From Acidobacteriota bacterium (GTDB lineage: Bacteria; Acidobacteriota; Thermoanaerobaculia; Gp7-AA8): 64,000 nucleotides of DNA. Shown one piece after another: positions 1-7,952 of the stretch. The notes beneath the pieces were generated by a model. That model made no database searches. It had not been told where the DNA came from and was given only the letters and a program-made list of their open reading frames with translations. A program made the translations under genes and the position numbers. The stretch spans positions 1 through 64,000 of the forward strand of contig JAJPHC010000034.1 in the NCBI GenBank assembly GCA_021325515.1, written 5' to 3'. Position 1 is the stretch's first letter, and each line of letters starts with the position of its first letter.

Positions 1-2340
1 GCCCTGCTCGTGTGCGGCTTCGAGCCCGCGGCTGATCTGCCGCGCGAGGCCGACAGCGAGCCGCGGCGCCATCTGTTTGTTCGGCGCCTCATCCAGCAGC
101 TCGTTCAGGGTGTAGCCGCGCACGTACTCCATCGAGATGAAGTAGACGCCATCGGCCTCTCCGTAGTCGTACGTGCGAAGCACGTTGCGATGCGTGATCT
201 TGCGCGCGAGACGGATCTCGCGCTTGAAGCGCTCGAGCTCCTCGGGCGATTTCTGCAGGACGTCGCCCGGGAGCGTCTTGATCGCGACCGTCTCGTCGAG
301 CTGCGTGTCGATTGCCTTGTAGACGACCCCCATGCCGCCGCGCCCGAGGATCTGATCGATGCGATAGCGGTGGGCGAAATAGCTGCCGGCCGCGAGATCC
401 GCCGTTACCATTCCCGGCGCCGTCGGGCCCGGCGATGTGGCGTCCATCTTCATCGTCGTCGCGGAAATCGAAGCCGTCTGTGAGCCGAGCGACCGGAGCA
501 TTCCGGTCGTCATCGACACGAGCGGCACGGCGGCGACGACGAGCGGCTGCGGCACCCATTTCAACTGCACTTCCTCGCGCGTCGAGCTGGACATGATCTC
601 GCCGCCCGCGGTCTGTGCGGTCTCGTACGAGAGATAGGCATAACCGGCCGGGGCGTGCCACGCAAACAGCGATGCGAGGAGCGGCGCATTTCCGACGAGC
701 GCAACTCCCGTCTCTTCCTTCAACTCGACGGAGCCCGTCACGAACTGGCCTGTCGCGATTCCGACTCCCGCCGAAATCCCGTGGAGGTCCGCCTGCGATG
801 CGATCTCTTCGTTGATGGCGCGCGCTGCGCGGATCGCGTGAATGACTCCGCGGTCGCCGCGGAAAATACTGACGAGACGGTGGCCGACGATCTCGCGGAC
901 GAAGCCGTCCTGACGGCCCACTTCATCTTCCTGTAGCTTCATGATTCGCGAGACCATGCCGATGACGTTCGTCGCGTCATCCTGACCTGCAGCCGGCGGG
1001 AGGCCGCGGAGATCCGTGACCAGCACGGTTCCCTCTTCGATCTTCGGCGGCTCGAGATGCTTGACCGCCTCGCGTTCCGACACCTTCGCGGACATCTGCT
1101 CGTAGAGCTCTTCGAGCTCCGACTTGTCGCGCAGCGACGTGATCATCTTGGCGAAGGAGCGGCCGAGGATGCCGACTTCATCGCTGCGTTCGATGTCGGG
1201 ATGGACGCTGAGATCTCCGGCGGTAACCGCCTGTGCGATGCCCGCGAGCTCTTCGATCGGCGCGGTGAGCCGGCGCGCAATGACCCACGACAGCACGAAT
1301 GCGAGCAGCAGCGCAACGGCGCCGCCGGCGAACAGTGAGTTTTCGATTTCCTTGAACGGCGCAAGCTCACGGTCGAGCGAGCGAAGGAAGACGGCCGCGC
1401 CGACCGGCGTATTCACCGACATCAGCGGCTCGCCGGCCATGACGTAGGAGCTGTGATCGATCTCGACGTTCGACGCGGGCAGCATCTTGCCGCTGCTGAA
1501 GATCTGCGAGACGCCGGCCATCTGCTGCATGCCGGTGCTCGGCGCGTTGCTGGAGCGGGTCGCCGTGCCGCCGGTCGCGCGCGGAACGAACGCGACTCCC
1601 GCATTGGTCGACTCCGCGATTCGATTCGCGAACACGTCGTCGATGGCGTACGCGTTCAGAAGGTAGCCGACGCGCACTTTGGTCGCGCCGGCACCGACGG
1701 GAGCAACCGCCGCGTGATAGAGCTTGTTGCCGTAAACGAAGACGCCGGTTGCCGGTTGCGGAATCGGATCGTCGACCGCCTTTTTCACGAGCGGTGACTG
1801 TTCGTACAGGTCATCGCCCCGGGGCTTCGTCACGGCCGGTTGATCGGTTCCGGCGACGAGATGTCCCTGGTCGTCGATGAGCATCAACAGATCGCTGCCG
1901 AGCGACTCGCGGCGCTGCGTCAACTGATCGATGATGCTGACGAGATCGAGATTCGCATTCCCCGCGGCGGGCGGGGCACCGGCATTGGTGACCACCGCAG
2001 CCTGCGGCATCAGAGTGCTCTGGATGTACGCGGCGAAGGAGGGATCCCCTCCGACGATCTGCGCCGCCAGCGCGAGGCGGCCGAGGCGCTGGCGCTCGAA
2101 ATCCTCGAAGAGCTTTGCGGCGCTGGAGATCGACTTGCTCACCGTCTCACGTGCGATTTTGTTCGCACGCTGAACCGTGATTCCGACGGCGATCGACACG
2201 ACGATCGCGATCAGCAGCGCCGTGACCAGGAAGAGCTTCCAGACGAGCGGAAACTTCGCCTTCTCGACAACGATCTTCTTGCCGACGGGCGCCGTGTGAT
2301 CCGTGATCGTCACTGCGGAAGAGAGAGTGTCAGCACTCAA
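1..2340 (-). CDS. Transmembrane receptor Ser/Thr kinase with HAMP and degenerate cyclase-like domain (3' end outside window)
   Basis: The frame stays open from about 2340 to position 1, giving 780 residues with the C-terminus missing. In order I see a transmembrane helix (about 33-55), a roughly 280-residue extracytoplasmic sensor region, a second helix (about 335-355), a HAMP-like linker, a class III nucleotidyl cyclase-like domain (about 435-600) and a Hanks kinase N-lobe from about 660 with the loop GRGGMGVVYKA and AIK lysine. The window ends before the catalytic HRD. The cyclase fold keeps its first metal Asp (VTDLRG, residue 443), but the second is His (VGHRL, residue 487), and the usual N...R pair is absent, so cyclase activity is unlikely. 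TTG at 2340 directly abuts the stop of the upstream cupredoxin gene and has GAGGG 8 nt upstream; GTG at 2313 is the alternative start. It probably senses an envelope signal and phosphorylates cytoplasmic targets. Confidence 0.85.
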   Translation of the reverse strand, partial: MSADTLSSAVTITDHTAPVGKKIVVEKAKFPLVWKLFLVTALLIAIVVSIAVGITVQRANKIARETVSKSISSAAKLFEDFERQRLGRLALAAQIVGGDPSFAAYIQSTLMPQAAVVTNAGAPPAAGNANLDLVSIIDQLTQRRESLGSDLLMLIDDQGHLVAGTDQPAVTKPRGDDLYEQSPLVKKAVDDPIPQPATGVFVYGNKLYHAAVAPVGAGATKVRVGYLLNAYAIDDVFANRIAESTNAGVAFVPRATGGTATRSSNAPSTGMQQMAGVSQIFSSGKMLPASNVEIDHSSYVMAGEPLMSVNTPVGAAVFLRSLDRELAPFKEIENSLFAGGAVALLLAFVLSWVIARRLTAPIEELAGIAQAVTAGDLSVHPDIERSDEVGILGRSFAKMITSLRDKSELEELYEQMSAKVSEREAVKHLEPPKIEEGTVLVTDLRGLPPAAGQDDATNVIGMVSRIMKLQEDEVGRQDGFVREIVGHRLVSIFRGDRGVIHAIRAARAINEEIASQADLHGISAGVGIATGQFVTGSVELKEETGVALVGNAPLLASLFAWHAPAGYAYLSYETAQTAGGEIMSSSTREEVQLKWVPQPLVVAAVPLVSMTTGMLRSLGSQTASISATTMKMDATSPGPTAPGMVTADLAAGSYFAHRYRIDQILGRGGMGVVYKAIDTQLDETVAIKTLPGDVLQKSPEELERFKREIRLARKITHRNVLRTYDYGEADGVYFISMEYVRGYTLNELLDEAPNKQMAPRLAVGLARQISRGLEAAHEQG

Positions 2341-3003
2341 TCAGTAATCCCTCGCCGGCGTGTACGGCTTGTTTTCTTTGTTCAGATGCGGCGTCTGGCG
2401 GTAGGCGTTGCTGTCGATGGTTAGAGCCACCTTGTTCGTTCCACCAGCCGGCACGTCGAGCTTCGACTGCGTCAGCCCTCCCTGTTCGTTCCACGCCATC
2501 AGGGTGTACGACCCGGGAGGAACATCGGCGAGGGAGAAGGCTCCGGTCGCGTCGGTGAACGTGTAATACGGCGTGGCCATCACGTGAATCACGGCCGACA
2601 TCGTCGGATGGACGTTGCAGTAGACGTTGACGAGTCCCGCGCTCTTGAAGGTGTACGCCTTGCCGGTTCCGCGGCGATAGAGGCCGAGATCGAAGTTGTT
2701 GCCGCTCGAGAGGGAGAAGAGATTGTGCGAGATGGGATCGTCGTTGGGAAACTGCACGGTGGACCCGACCGGGATGGCCAGTACATGCGGCAGCAGGGTC
2801 TTCCCTCGGGTCGTCATGGTGACGTTCTCGGCTTTGCGCGGCGAGCTCTTCCCTGCGGGCTCGAGCCAGACGAGGGTCTCTTCCATGACGGGATGCTGAC
2901 CCCGTTTCGTGGCCAGACTGATACGACCGCTCACCCCTGCAGCGCTCAGTCCGGTAGCGGCGAGGCTTACAACACACACCCAAACGGCCAGAAGTCGTTT
3001 CAT
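2341..3003 (-). CDS. Secreted cupredoxin-domain protein with carboxypeptidase-regulatory-like tail
   Basis: This 220-residue protein has an N-terminal signal peptide (MKRLLAVWVCVVSLAATG). Its plastocyanin-like domain shows the blue-copper ligand pattern: His in ISHNLF, then Cys, His and Met in VYCNVHPTMS. The last third (GAFSLADVPPGSYTLMAWNE) resembles a carboxypeptidase regulatory-like beta-sandwich, as in many extracytoplasmic methylamine-utilisation/plastocyanin-like proteins. It likely binds copper and shuttles electrons, or senses copper or redox state, in the periplasm. Its stop codon touches the start of the receptor kinase gene, so the two are probably one transcript and may work together, with the kinase ectodomain reading the state of this protein; that last point is inference. 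Confidence 0.85.
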   Translation of the reverse strand: MKRLLAVWVCVVSLAATGLSAAGVSGRISLATKRGQHPVMEETLVWLEPAGKSSPRKAENVTMTTRGKTLLPHVLAIPVGSTVQFPNDDPISHNLFSLSSGNNFDLGLYRRGTGKAYTFKSAGLVNVYCNVHPTMSAVIHVMATPYYTFTDATGAFSLADVPPGSYTLMAWNEQGGLTQSKLDVPAGGTNKVALTIDSNAYRQTPHLNKENKPYTPARDY

Positions 3004-3039
3004 TGCAATCAGCTCCGGGAACCTTGAAGTTTAGCACAG

Positions 3040-3055
3040 CGGTCGTGTCCGACCG
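3040..3055. promoter_or_regulatory. Operator-like palindrome upstream of the cupredoxin-kinase genes
   Basis: CGGTCG and CGACCG form a perfect 6-bp inverted repeat around a 4-nt spacer, 37 bp upstream of the cupredoxin start. It lies in the divergent region shared with the candidate RNA promoter, so it could be a repressor or activator site or a leader hairpin. Nothing shows which protein would bind. Confidence 0.25.
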
Positions 3056-3093
3056 GCACGCCAATTGAAGATTAAAACAGCGTCATTTTTGTA

Positions 3094-3121
3094 TTGCGAT
3101 TTGAAATGGAAAACGTATCAT
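3094..3121 (+). promoter_or_regulatory. Sigma-70-type promoter for the candidate structured RNA
   Basis: TTGCGA at 3094-3099 and TATCAT at 3116-3121 are separated by 16 nt in a locally AT-rich patch. Initiation would fall near 3128. TTGAAA at 3101 with a box near 3123 is an alternative reading. Confidence 0.5.
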
Positions 3122-3127
3122 CTAAAC

Positions 3128-3470
3128 ATGCACAAAACGGAGAGCGGCGGGGCGACGTGCAATAAACGCCGTCTGTCCGCGTTACTCTGACTATACGTTT
3201 CTGATGCGGCAACTGGCCGCCTGGTTTCTTTGAACAAGTTGAAAAGATCCCGCTCCTCCCTATCACCACGGGGCGAGAAGGAGCGGTCGATCCGGTCCGC
3301 AACGCCGGCGGGGTGAGTCATGACCATGGCGTGACGCTTGTTGCGGGGCCACCGGAAATTCATGGGGGAGGAGGTACACGCGTTCGCATGAAATGTTCCA
3401 ATAATACTCAGGGGGCTACGACATCGTAGCGACCCACCCCGGAAGGGCGTCCGAGAGGGCGCCCTTTTTG
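3128..3470 (+). ncRNA. Candidate structured non-coding RNA, family not recognised
   Basis: The stretch between a promoter-like element and an intrinsic terminator is full of local helices and carries no convincing ORF. Stems are GCGGC/GCCGC (3206-3220), an 8-bp CCGCTCCT/AGGAGCGG (3250-3257 with 3279-3286) enclosing CCC/GGG, a 7-bp CCGCAAC/GTTGCGG (3297-3303 with 3340-3346), TTCATG/CATGAA (3359-3364 with 3387-3392) extended by GGAA/TTCC, and GCTACG-ACAT-CGTAGC (3415-3430). About 340 nt long, it lacks the signatures I know for RNase P, tmRNA and SRP RNA, and I could not match it to 6S RNA. The next plus-strand gene starts 680 bp past the terminator, so it is unlikely to be a riboswitch leader. 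Confidence 0.5.
3445..3470 (+). terminator. Intrinsic terminator of the candidate RNA
   Basis: GGGCG (3445-3449) pairs with CGCCC (3460-3464), followed at once by TTTTTG and a second T-rich patch. The orientation fits a plus-strand transcript. Confidence 0.65.
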
Positions 3471-3507
3471 ATTTTTGGGAGAAGCCGCCTCCCGCGCACG
3501 CGCCCAC

Positions 3508-3626
3508 CCATTCTTCATTCTGAATTCTGTGATTCTGAATTCTGAATTTCGCTTTTCGTCCCCTTCCACCGAGAGTCAAAAGCAAAATTCAGAATTCAGA
3601 ATCACAGAATTCAGAATGAGGAATGG
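3508..3626. repeat. Long inverted repeat, 42-bp arms, AT-rich
   Basis: Arms 3508-3549 and 3585-3626 are reverse complements with a single mismatch. They are built from iterations of ATTCTGAATTC. The 35-nt centre begins with GCTTTT and ends with AAAAGC, so it pairs too. The base composition contrasts sharply with the GC-rich surroundings. It could form a cruciform or a very long RNA hairpin, or be a small non-autonomous mobile element; no transposase or clear target-site duplication is visible. Confidence 0.8.
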
Positions 3627-3642
3627 CCCCCGCCCCTCCCCG

Positions 3643-3909
3643 TCAGTCCATCCGCGGAATCACCACTCGCCCGCTTTCCACCACGACCTGGGGGCTGCCC
3701 GGCACGAGGATCGCGCGCAGGCGCGCGCGAAAGAGCTCTGCGGAATCCACATCGGAATCGATCAGCCGCAGGATCGCGTCGACGTCGGCCGCGCGGATCC
3801 GCCGCGGTTTCCGGTCGAGACAGGCATTCGTGCGGCAGCGCGGGGTGCAGTACTTCCGTGTGGCGCGCGTCAGAGGAAAGTTCCTACCGCAGTAGGTGCA
3901 GGTGCCCAT
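3643..3909 (-). CDS. Small zinc-ribbon-like protein
   Basis: An 88-residue protein starting MGTCTYCGRNFPLTRATRKY. Two knuckles, CTYC and CTPRCRTNAC, can supply four cysteines for one zinc site, followed by a basic patch (DRKPRRIRAAD) and a helical tail that ends in a short beta hairpin. ATG 3909 was chosen because GGGAGGGA lies just upstream; the longer open frame runs back into the tRNA-Leu gene. No family-level function can be given. A nucleic-acid-binding or regulatory role is possible. Confidence 0.65.
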   Translation of the reverse strand: MGTCTYCGRNFPLTRATRKYCTPRCRTNACLDRKPRRIRAADVDAILRLIDSDVDSAELFRARLRAILVPGSPQVVVESGRVVIPRMD

Positions 3910-3971
3910 CCGTCCCTCCCGTGTGAGTGCACAAAGATAAGGGCACTGCAGGAGATCGTCAAGTAGTTGAC

Positions 3972-4057
3972 TGCCCCGGGCCGGACTCGAACCGGCACGC
4001 CCCTCGCGGAGCAAGGGATTTTAAGTCCCGTGCGTCTACCAATTTCGCCACCGGGGC
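3972..4057 (-). tRNA. tRNA-Leu (TAA)
   Basis: The reverse strand folds as a class II tRNA of 86 nt. The acceptor stem GCCCCGG pairs with CCGGGGC, the anticodon loop ACTTAAAAT carries TAA, there is a long variable arm, and the T loop reads GGTTCGAGTCC. The discriminator is A and CCA is not encoded. Confidence 0.95.
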
Positions 4058-4155
4058 GCACTGCTCAAAGACGGCACCCGCGACTCTAACCGTGCGACCG
4101 GCCCCGCGCAATCCATGCGGTATCATTCGCCGCTAATCTACCTGGAGGCTTTCGC

Positions 4156-5334
4156 ATGACCACCACCACCGACATCACCGCCGGCGCTCCTCTCACTCTG
4201 CTCTCCGAAGACGAGCAGATGTTCCAGCAGAGCGTGCGCGAGTTCGCCATCGAGCGCATTCGCCCTCTCGTTCACCAGATGGATCACGACGCGAAGATGG
4301 ACGGCGATCTGATCAAGGCCTTCTTCGAGCTCGGCATCATGGGCATCGAAACGCCGGAGCAGTACGGCGGTGCAGGCTCGACCTTCTTCAATGCCGTGCT
4401 CGTGGTCGAAGAGCTCTCCCACGTCGACGCCGCCTGCGGCGTCCTCGTCGACGTCCAGAACACGCTCGTCAACAACGCGCTCATCCGCTGGGGCAACGAA
4501 GACCAGAAGTCGAAGTACCTCGCGATGCTCGCGCGCGACACCGTCGGCGCCTATGCGCTTTCCGAGGCCGGGTCGGGGTCGGATGCGTTCGCGCTGGCGC
4601 TGCGCGCCGAAGACAAAGGCGATCACTGGGTTCTGAACGGCCAGAAACTCTGGATCACCAACGCGGCCGAGGCAGGCATCTTCATCGTCTTCGCAAACGC
4701 GAATCCGGATGCCGGCTACAAGGGCATCACCGCTTTCATCGTCGAGCGCGACTTCCCCGGCTTCCGCGTCGGCAAGAAGGAAGACAAGACGGGCATCCGC
4801 GCCTCCTCAACCTGCGAGCTGATCTTCGAAGACTGCCGCGTTCCCAAAGAGAACGTCCTCGGCGAGCCCGGCAAGGGCTACAAGATCGCGATTGAAACGC
4901 TGAATGAAGGACGCATCGGAATCGGTGCGCAGATGCTCGGCGTCGCGCGCGGTGCACTCGAGCATGCGATCGCCTATTCGAAAGAGCGCAAGCAGTTCGG
5001 ACAGCCGATCTCCAGCTTCCAGGGCATTCAGTTTCAGATCGCGCAGGCGGCTACGGACCTCGAGGCAGCGCGCCTGCTCGTCTATAACGCGGCGCGCCTC
5101 AAGGATGCCGGCAGGCCGTTCCTCCGCGAAGCGGCGATGGCCAAGCTCTTCTCCTCCCAGGTGGCAGAGAGGGTGACGTCGGTGTCCGTCGAGATCTTCG
5201 GCGGCAACGGTTATACGCGTGAGTATCCGGTCGAGAAGTTCTGGCGCGATTCGAAGATCGGCAAGATCTACGAAGGGACGAGCAACATGCAACTGGCCAC
5301 GATCGCGAAGACGATCCTGACCGATCGGTTGTAG
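4156..5334 (+). CDS. Acyl-CoA dehydrogenase (short/branched-chain type)
   Basis: A 392-residue FAD flavoenzyme of normal family length that forms 2-enoyl-CoA from acyl-CoA in fatty-acid or branched amino-acid breakdown. Visible family signatures are ALSEAGSGSDAFAL (FAD/substrate region), WITNAAEAGIFIVFA, RKQFGQPISSFQGIQFQIA and the C-terminal IYEGTSNMQLATIAK, where the Glu is the usual catalytic base of short-chain members. TGGAGG precedes the ATG. The substrate cannot be fixed from sequence; butyryl-CoA or 2-methylbutyryl-CoA are the usual choices. It is followed 11 bp later by a small hypothetical gene, probably cotranscribed. Confidence 0.92.
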   Translation: MTTTTDITAGAPLTLLSEDEQMFQQSVREFAIERIRPLVHQMDHDAKMDGDLIKAFFELGIMGIETPEQYGGAGSTFFNAVLVVEELSHVDAACGVLVDVQNTLVNNALIRWGNEDQKSKYLAMLARDTVGAYALSEAGSGSDAFALALRAEDKGDHWVLNGQKLWITNAAEAGIFIVFANANPDAGYKGITAFIVERDFPGFRVGKKEDKTGIRASSTCELIFEDCRVPKENVLGEPGKGYKIAIETLNEGRIGIGAQMLGVARGALEHAIAYSKERKQFGQPISSFQGIQFQIAQAATDLEAARLLVYNAARLKDAGRPFLREAAMAKLFSSQVAERVTSVSVEIFGGNGYTREYPVEKFWRDSKIGKIYEGTSNMQLATIAKTILTDRL

Positions 5335-5345
5335 GACGAACGACG

Positions 5346-5804
5346 ATGGCTGATTTGTTTTCCATCCGTCCCGGTACAGGTGTAGGCGATCTGCGCTTCG
5401 GCGCGACGCGCGATGAAGTGCGCAAGCTGGCCGGCGAGCCGGCCGAGATCGTGAAGAGCGACGAAGATCCCGGCAGCGAGATGTGGATCTACGAGTCTGC
5501 GGCGATCGCCATCAACTTCGCCGCGGAAGAAGACATGCGATTCGTTTCGTGCGAAACCTTCAGCGCGAAGGCGAACTGGAACGGCGAGACCTTCATCGGA
5601 CTCGATCGCGAGGCCGCGGAAGCCGCGCTCGAACGCGCAGGTGCGGACGACGGCATGTTCGAAGAGGACGAAGAGGAGGAAGGCGACGGCCAGTTGATGG
5701 TGCCGCGGCTCGACCTCAGCCTCTGGTTCGTCGGCGGCGCCGTCGAGTCGATCGGCTGGGGCGTGCTCATCGACGAAGACGACAAGGTCGCCTGGCCTGA
5801 GTAG
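5346..5804 (+). CDS. Hypothetical acidic protein, 152 aa
   Basis: Not recognised. The N-terminal half (FSIRPGTGVGDLRFGATRDE) resembles small proteins that begin with a PGxGVGDLxFG turn and a two-layer fold. The middle carries a very acidic run (residues about 105-112), and the C-terminus is again globular (LDLSLWFVGGAVESIGWGV). There is no signal peptide or membrane segment. It lies 11 bp after the acyl-CoA dehydrogenase and ends at a strong palindrome. Confidence 0.75.
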   Translation: MADLFSIRPGTGVGDLRFGATRDEVRKLAGEPAEIVKSDEDPGSEMWIYESAAIAINFAAEEDMRFVSCETFSAKANWNGETFIGLDREAAEAALERAGADDGMFEEDEEEEGDGQLMVPRLDLSLWFVGGAVESIGWGVLIDEDDKVAWPE

Positions 5805-5810
5805 CGGCTG

Positions 5811-5839
5811 CTAGTGCTCTGTCCTCGACAGAGCACTAG
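5811..5839. terminator. Perfect 13-bp palindrome between convergent genes
   Basis: CTAGTGCTCTGTC (5811-5823) and GACAGAGCACTAG (5827-5839) flank a CTC loop. The element sits between two convergent genes and contains the stop codon of the minus-strand one. No T-run follows on either strand, so bidirectional termination is only likely. ACAGAGCACT also occurs in the tandem repeat at 7953-8075. Confidence 0.55.
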
Positions 5840-6309
5840 TGCGCGTCGCGTTGCCGGCGCGCCAGCCGCTGCAGAAAATCCCACGCGATTCCACCGCTCG
5901 TCTTCCGCAGCGTCATGAAGTACACCGCGATGGCGACCGCTCCGCCGATCCACGCCAGTGCTCCGAACTGCGTGCCGTGTGCCGTGAACGGCCACAGCAT
6001 GAAGAGCAGCGAGCCGATCACACCGATGAGCAGCAGCGCGATGCGCTGAGCCTTCGGCGCATCGACATCGCGGTCGCAGCGAAGCGTGACGCTCCCCTCG
6101 CCTTCATCCTGGAGTGCCCAGGAAACTGTGCACTCGATGGCGCCGGCCGCGGAGACGCCGCGCCGAAGCGGCAGCGTGAACACGCGCGAACGCTCGAGCG
6201 TCTCCGACATGCTGCCGCCATAAAGCTCCACCAGTTCGCCGATCGTCTCCTCGATTCCCGCGATCGGGATCCGGTCCTCGGTGAACTCCACCGGCTGCGC
6301 TTCCGTCAT
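5836..6309 (-). CDS. Small membrane protein with two C-terminal helices
   Basis: A 157-residue protein, not recognised. Residues 1-85 form a soluble beta-rich part, followed by two hydrophobic segments (IALLLIGVIGSLLFMLWPF and FGALAWIGGAVAIAVYFM) and a short basic tail. ATG 6309 overlaps the stop of the upstream M61 peptidase gene (ATGA) and has AGGAGAGA in front, so coupled translation is likely. It may be an accessory of the peptidase, but only gene order supports that. Confidence 0.75.
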   Translation of the reverse strand: MTEAQPVEFTEDRIPIAGIEETIGELVELYGGSMSETLERSRVFTLPLRRGVSAAGAIECTVSWALQDEGEGSVTLRCDRDVDAPKAQRIALLLIGVIGSLLFMLWPFTAHGTQFGALAWIGGAVAIAVYFMTLRKTSGGIAWDFLQRLARRQRDAH

Positions 6310-7916
6310 CCGTCTCTCCTGAGCCACGCATCGCGCAGCGCGTTGTCTGTATCGGCCATCTTCAGTTCGATGTCCACTGCATCCGAAGTGCGTGCCGCGA
6401 TCTGCCTCCGCAGGACCACGCCGCCATGCGCGAAGAGAATCTCGATCTCGCTCTCCCCTGCTCTCTTCACCGCGCGCTCCGCATCGGCAACCGTTCGCGT
6501 GCGGAATCCGTCGATCGACAGCACCTCGTCGCCGGCGAGCATTCCCGCACTCATCGCTGCACCACCGCGCATCACCGATTCCGCGAACAGCGCGCCGTTG
6601 CGTTCGGCAAGCTTCACGCCGAGTCCCGCCGGGCGTCTCCGCGACACGAACTCAACACCGGCCGCGGCAAACAATTCCTCGTAAGGAAGGGGATCGGTGC
6701 CGTCGACATACCGTGCGAAGAACTCCGGCAGACCAGCGATCCGTTCCACCGCATCCTCCTCCACTCCTCGTCCCGTCATCCCATAGTCGCGCCATAACGT
6801 GAGCATCACTTCATCGAGCGACCGCCCGCGTCTGCGCAGCTCGAGGTCGAGCAGTGCGCCGGCGATCTTTCCCTTGTCATAAAACGAGATCCACGCATTC
6901 GCGCGATCGTGCATCTGCTCCTGCAGCCATCCGTCGAAGCTTGCCTGCGAGAGTGAGAGCACTTCCTTGCCCGGAGCGCTCTCCAGCCGTTCGATTTCAT
7001 CGGCGAGATCGTCGAGGTAGCGCTGCGCTGTCCACACCCCCGAGCGCAGGAGCATGAGATCGCCGTAGTACGACGTCAGCCCTTCCATCACCCACAGCAG
7101 GCGTGTCGGCGTCTCGCGCAGGTAGTCATACGGCTTGAAGGCGGCGGGGATGATTCGCTTCACGTTCCAGAGGTGGAAGAGCTCGTGCGACACCATCGAC
7201 ACGAAGTGATCCGTCCCCTCGGTTTTCCGATTCATGATGATCGAACAGGAATCCTCGTGCTCGACGCCGTGCCAGCGATCTCCGGTGTGAAAGAGAAAGC
7301 GATACTCGCGCAGCGGCAGGCCGCCGAAGAATGCCGCCTGCGCGCGAACAATCTCTCGCACCGGCTCGACGAGCGCCTCTGTGTCCATCCGCTCCGGATT
7401 GCGAAAGACCATGTGCACCGTCGCGCCCGATTCCTCGAACGAGTGCACGTGCAGGTCGGGCGAGGCGATGATCGGCGAGTCGATCAGGTGGTCATAGTCG
7501 CGCGCTCTGAAATCGGTGAGCTGTGTCTCGATGCGCCACGTCGCTGGCGCGTCGATCGTCAGCGTGCATGGCTCGCTCCGGATCGCGTCGACGCACATGA
7601 AGAGATTCGACGGATTCACGTACGCTTCATCCTCAGCCAGAAACGAGGAGCCGGCATCGAGCGTTGCGGCGAAGAAGCGATACGTGACTTCGACTTCCTC
7701 GCCCTGTTTCGCCGCGGCGCGCCACTTCGACTTGTCGATCTTGCGGAGATTCGCGCTCCACTCGCGGACGTCGGCCGCGAAGTTCATGATGAGATAGCGG
7801 CCCGGCCTCCACGCCGGAAGCCACAGCAGCGGATCATCTTCCGGAGCGATGAATCGGATCGAGATGTCGTAGAGACGATCGTTCGGATTGCGCCACGAAA
7901 GTCGGTAATGCGGCAT
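6306..7916 (-). CDS. M61 family (glycyl aminopeptidase-like) metallopeptidase with PDZ domain
   Basis: A 536-residue peptidase. After an N-terminal beta domain, the zinc site HELFHLW is followed by MEGLTSYYGD, which supplies the third ligand Glu as in gluzincins of family M61. A PDZ domain with GLGVKL and AGDEVLSIDGF occupies about residues 435-520. ATG 7916 (MPHYRLSWRNPN) was chosen; the longer frame upstream reads through the tandem repeat at 7953-8075. There is no obvious signal peptide from this start, so it may be cytoplasmic. Family members release N-terminal Gly or Ala; the actual substrate is unknown. Confidence 0.88.
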   Translation of the reverse strand: MPHYRLSWRNPNDRLYDISIRFIAPEDDPLLWLPAWRPGRYLIMNFAADVREWSANLRKIDKSKWRAAAKQGEEVEVTYRFFAATLDAGSSFLAEDEAYVNPSNLFMCVDAIRSEPCTLTIDAPATWRIETQLTDFRARDYDHLIDSPIIASPDLHVHSFEESGATVHMVFRNPERMDTEALVEPVREIVRAQAAFFGGLPLREYRFLFHTGDRWHGVEHEDSCSIIMNRKTEGTDHFVSMVSHELFHLWNVKRIIPAAFKPYDYLRETPTRLLWVMEGLTSYYGDLMLLRSGVWTAQRYLDDLADEIERLESAPGKEVLSLSQASFDGWLQEQMHDRANAWISFYDKGKIAGALLDLELRRRGRSLDEVMLTLWRDYGMTGRGVEEDAVERIAGLPEFFARYVDGTDPLPYEELFAAAGVEFVSRRRPAGLGVKLAERNGALFAESVMRGGAAMSAGMLAGDEVLSIDGFRTRTVADAERAVKRAGESEIEILFAHGGVVLRRQIAARTSDAVDIELKMADTDNALRDAWLRRDG

Positions 7917-7952
7917 CGTTTGCAGATGATAGGTCTTGTTGGCCACGACGAC

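Noticed and set aside
3128-3470. Riboswitch for the downstream gene
   Set aside because: The terminator is followed by a minus-strand gene, and the next plus-strand gene starts about 680 bp away.
3118-3585. Minus-strand open frame of 155 codons across the candidate RNA region
   Set aside because: No ribosome site, composition unlike neighbours, and it runs through the inverted repeat and the terminator; the plus-strand RNA signals explain the region better.
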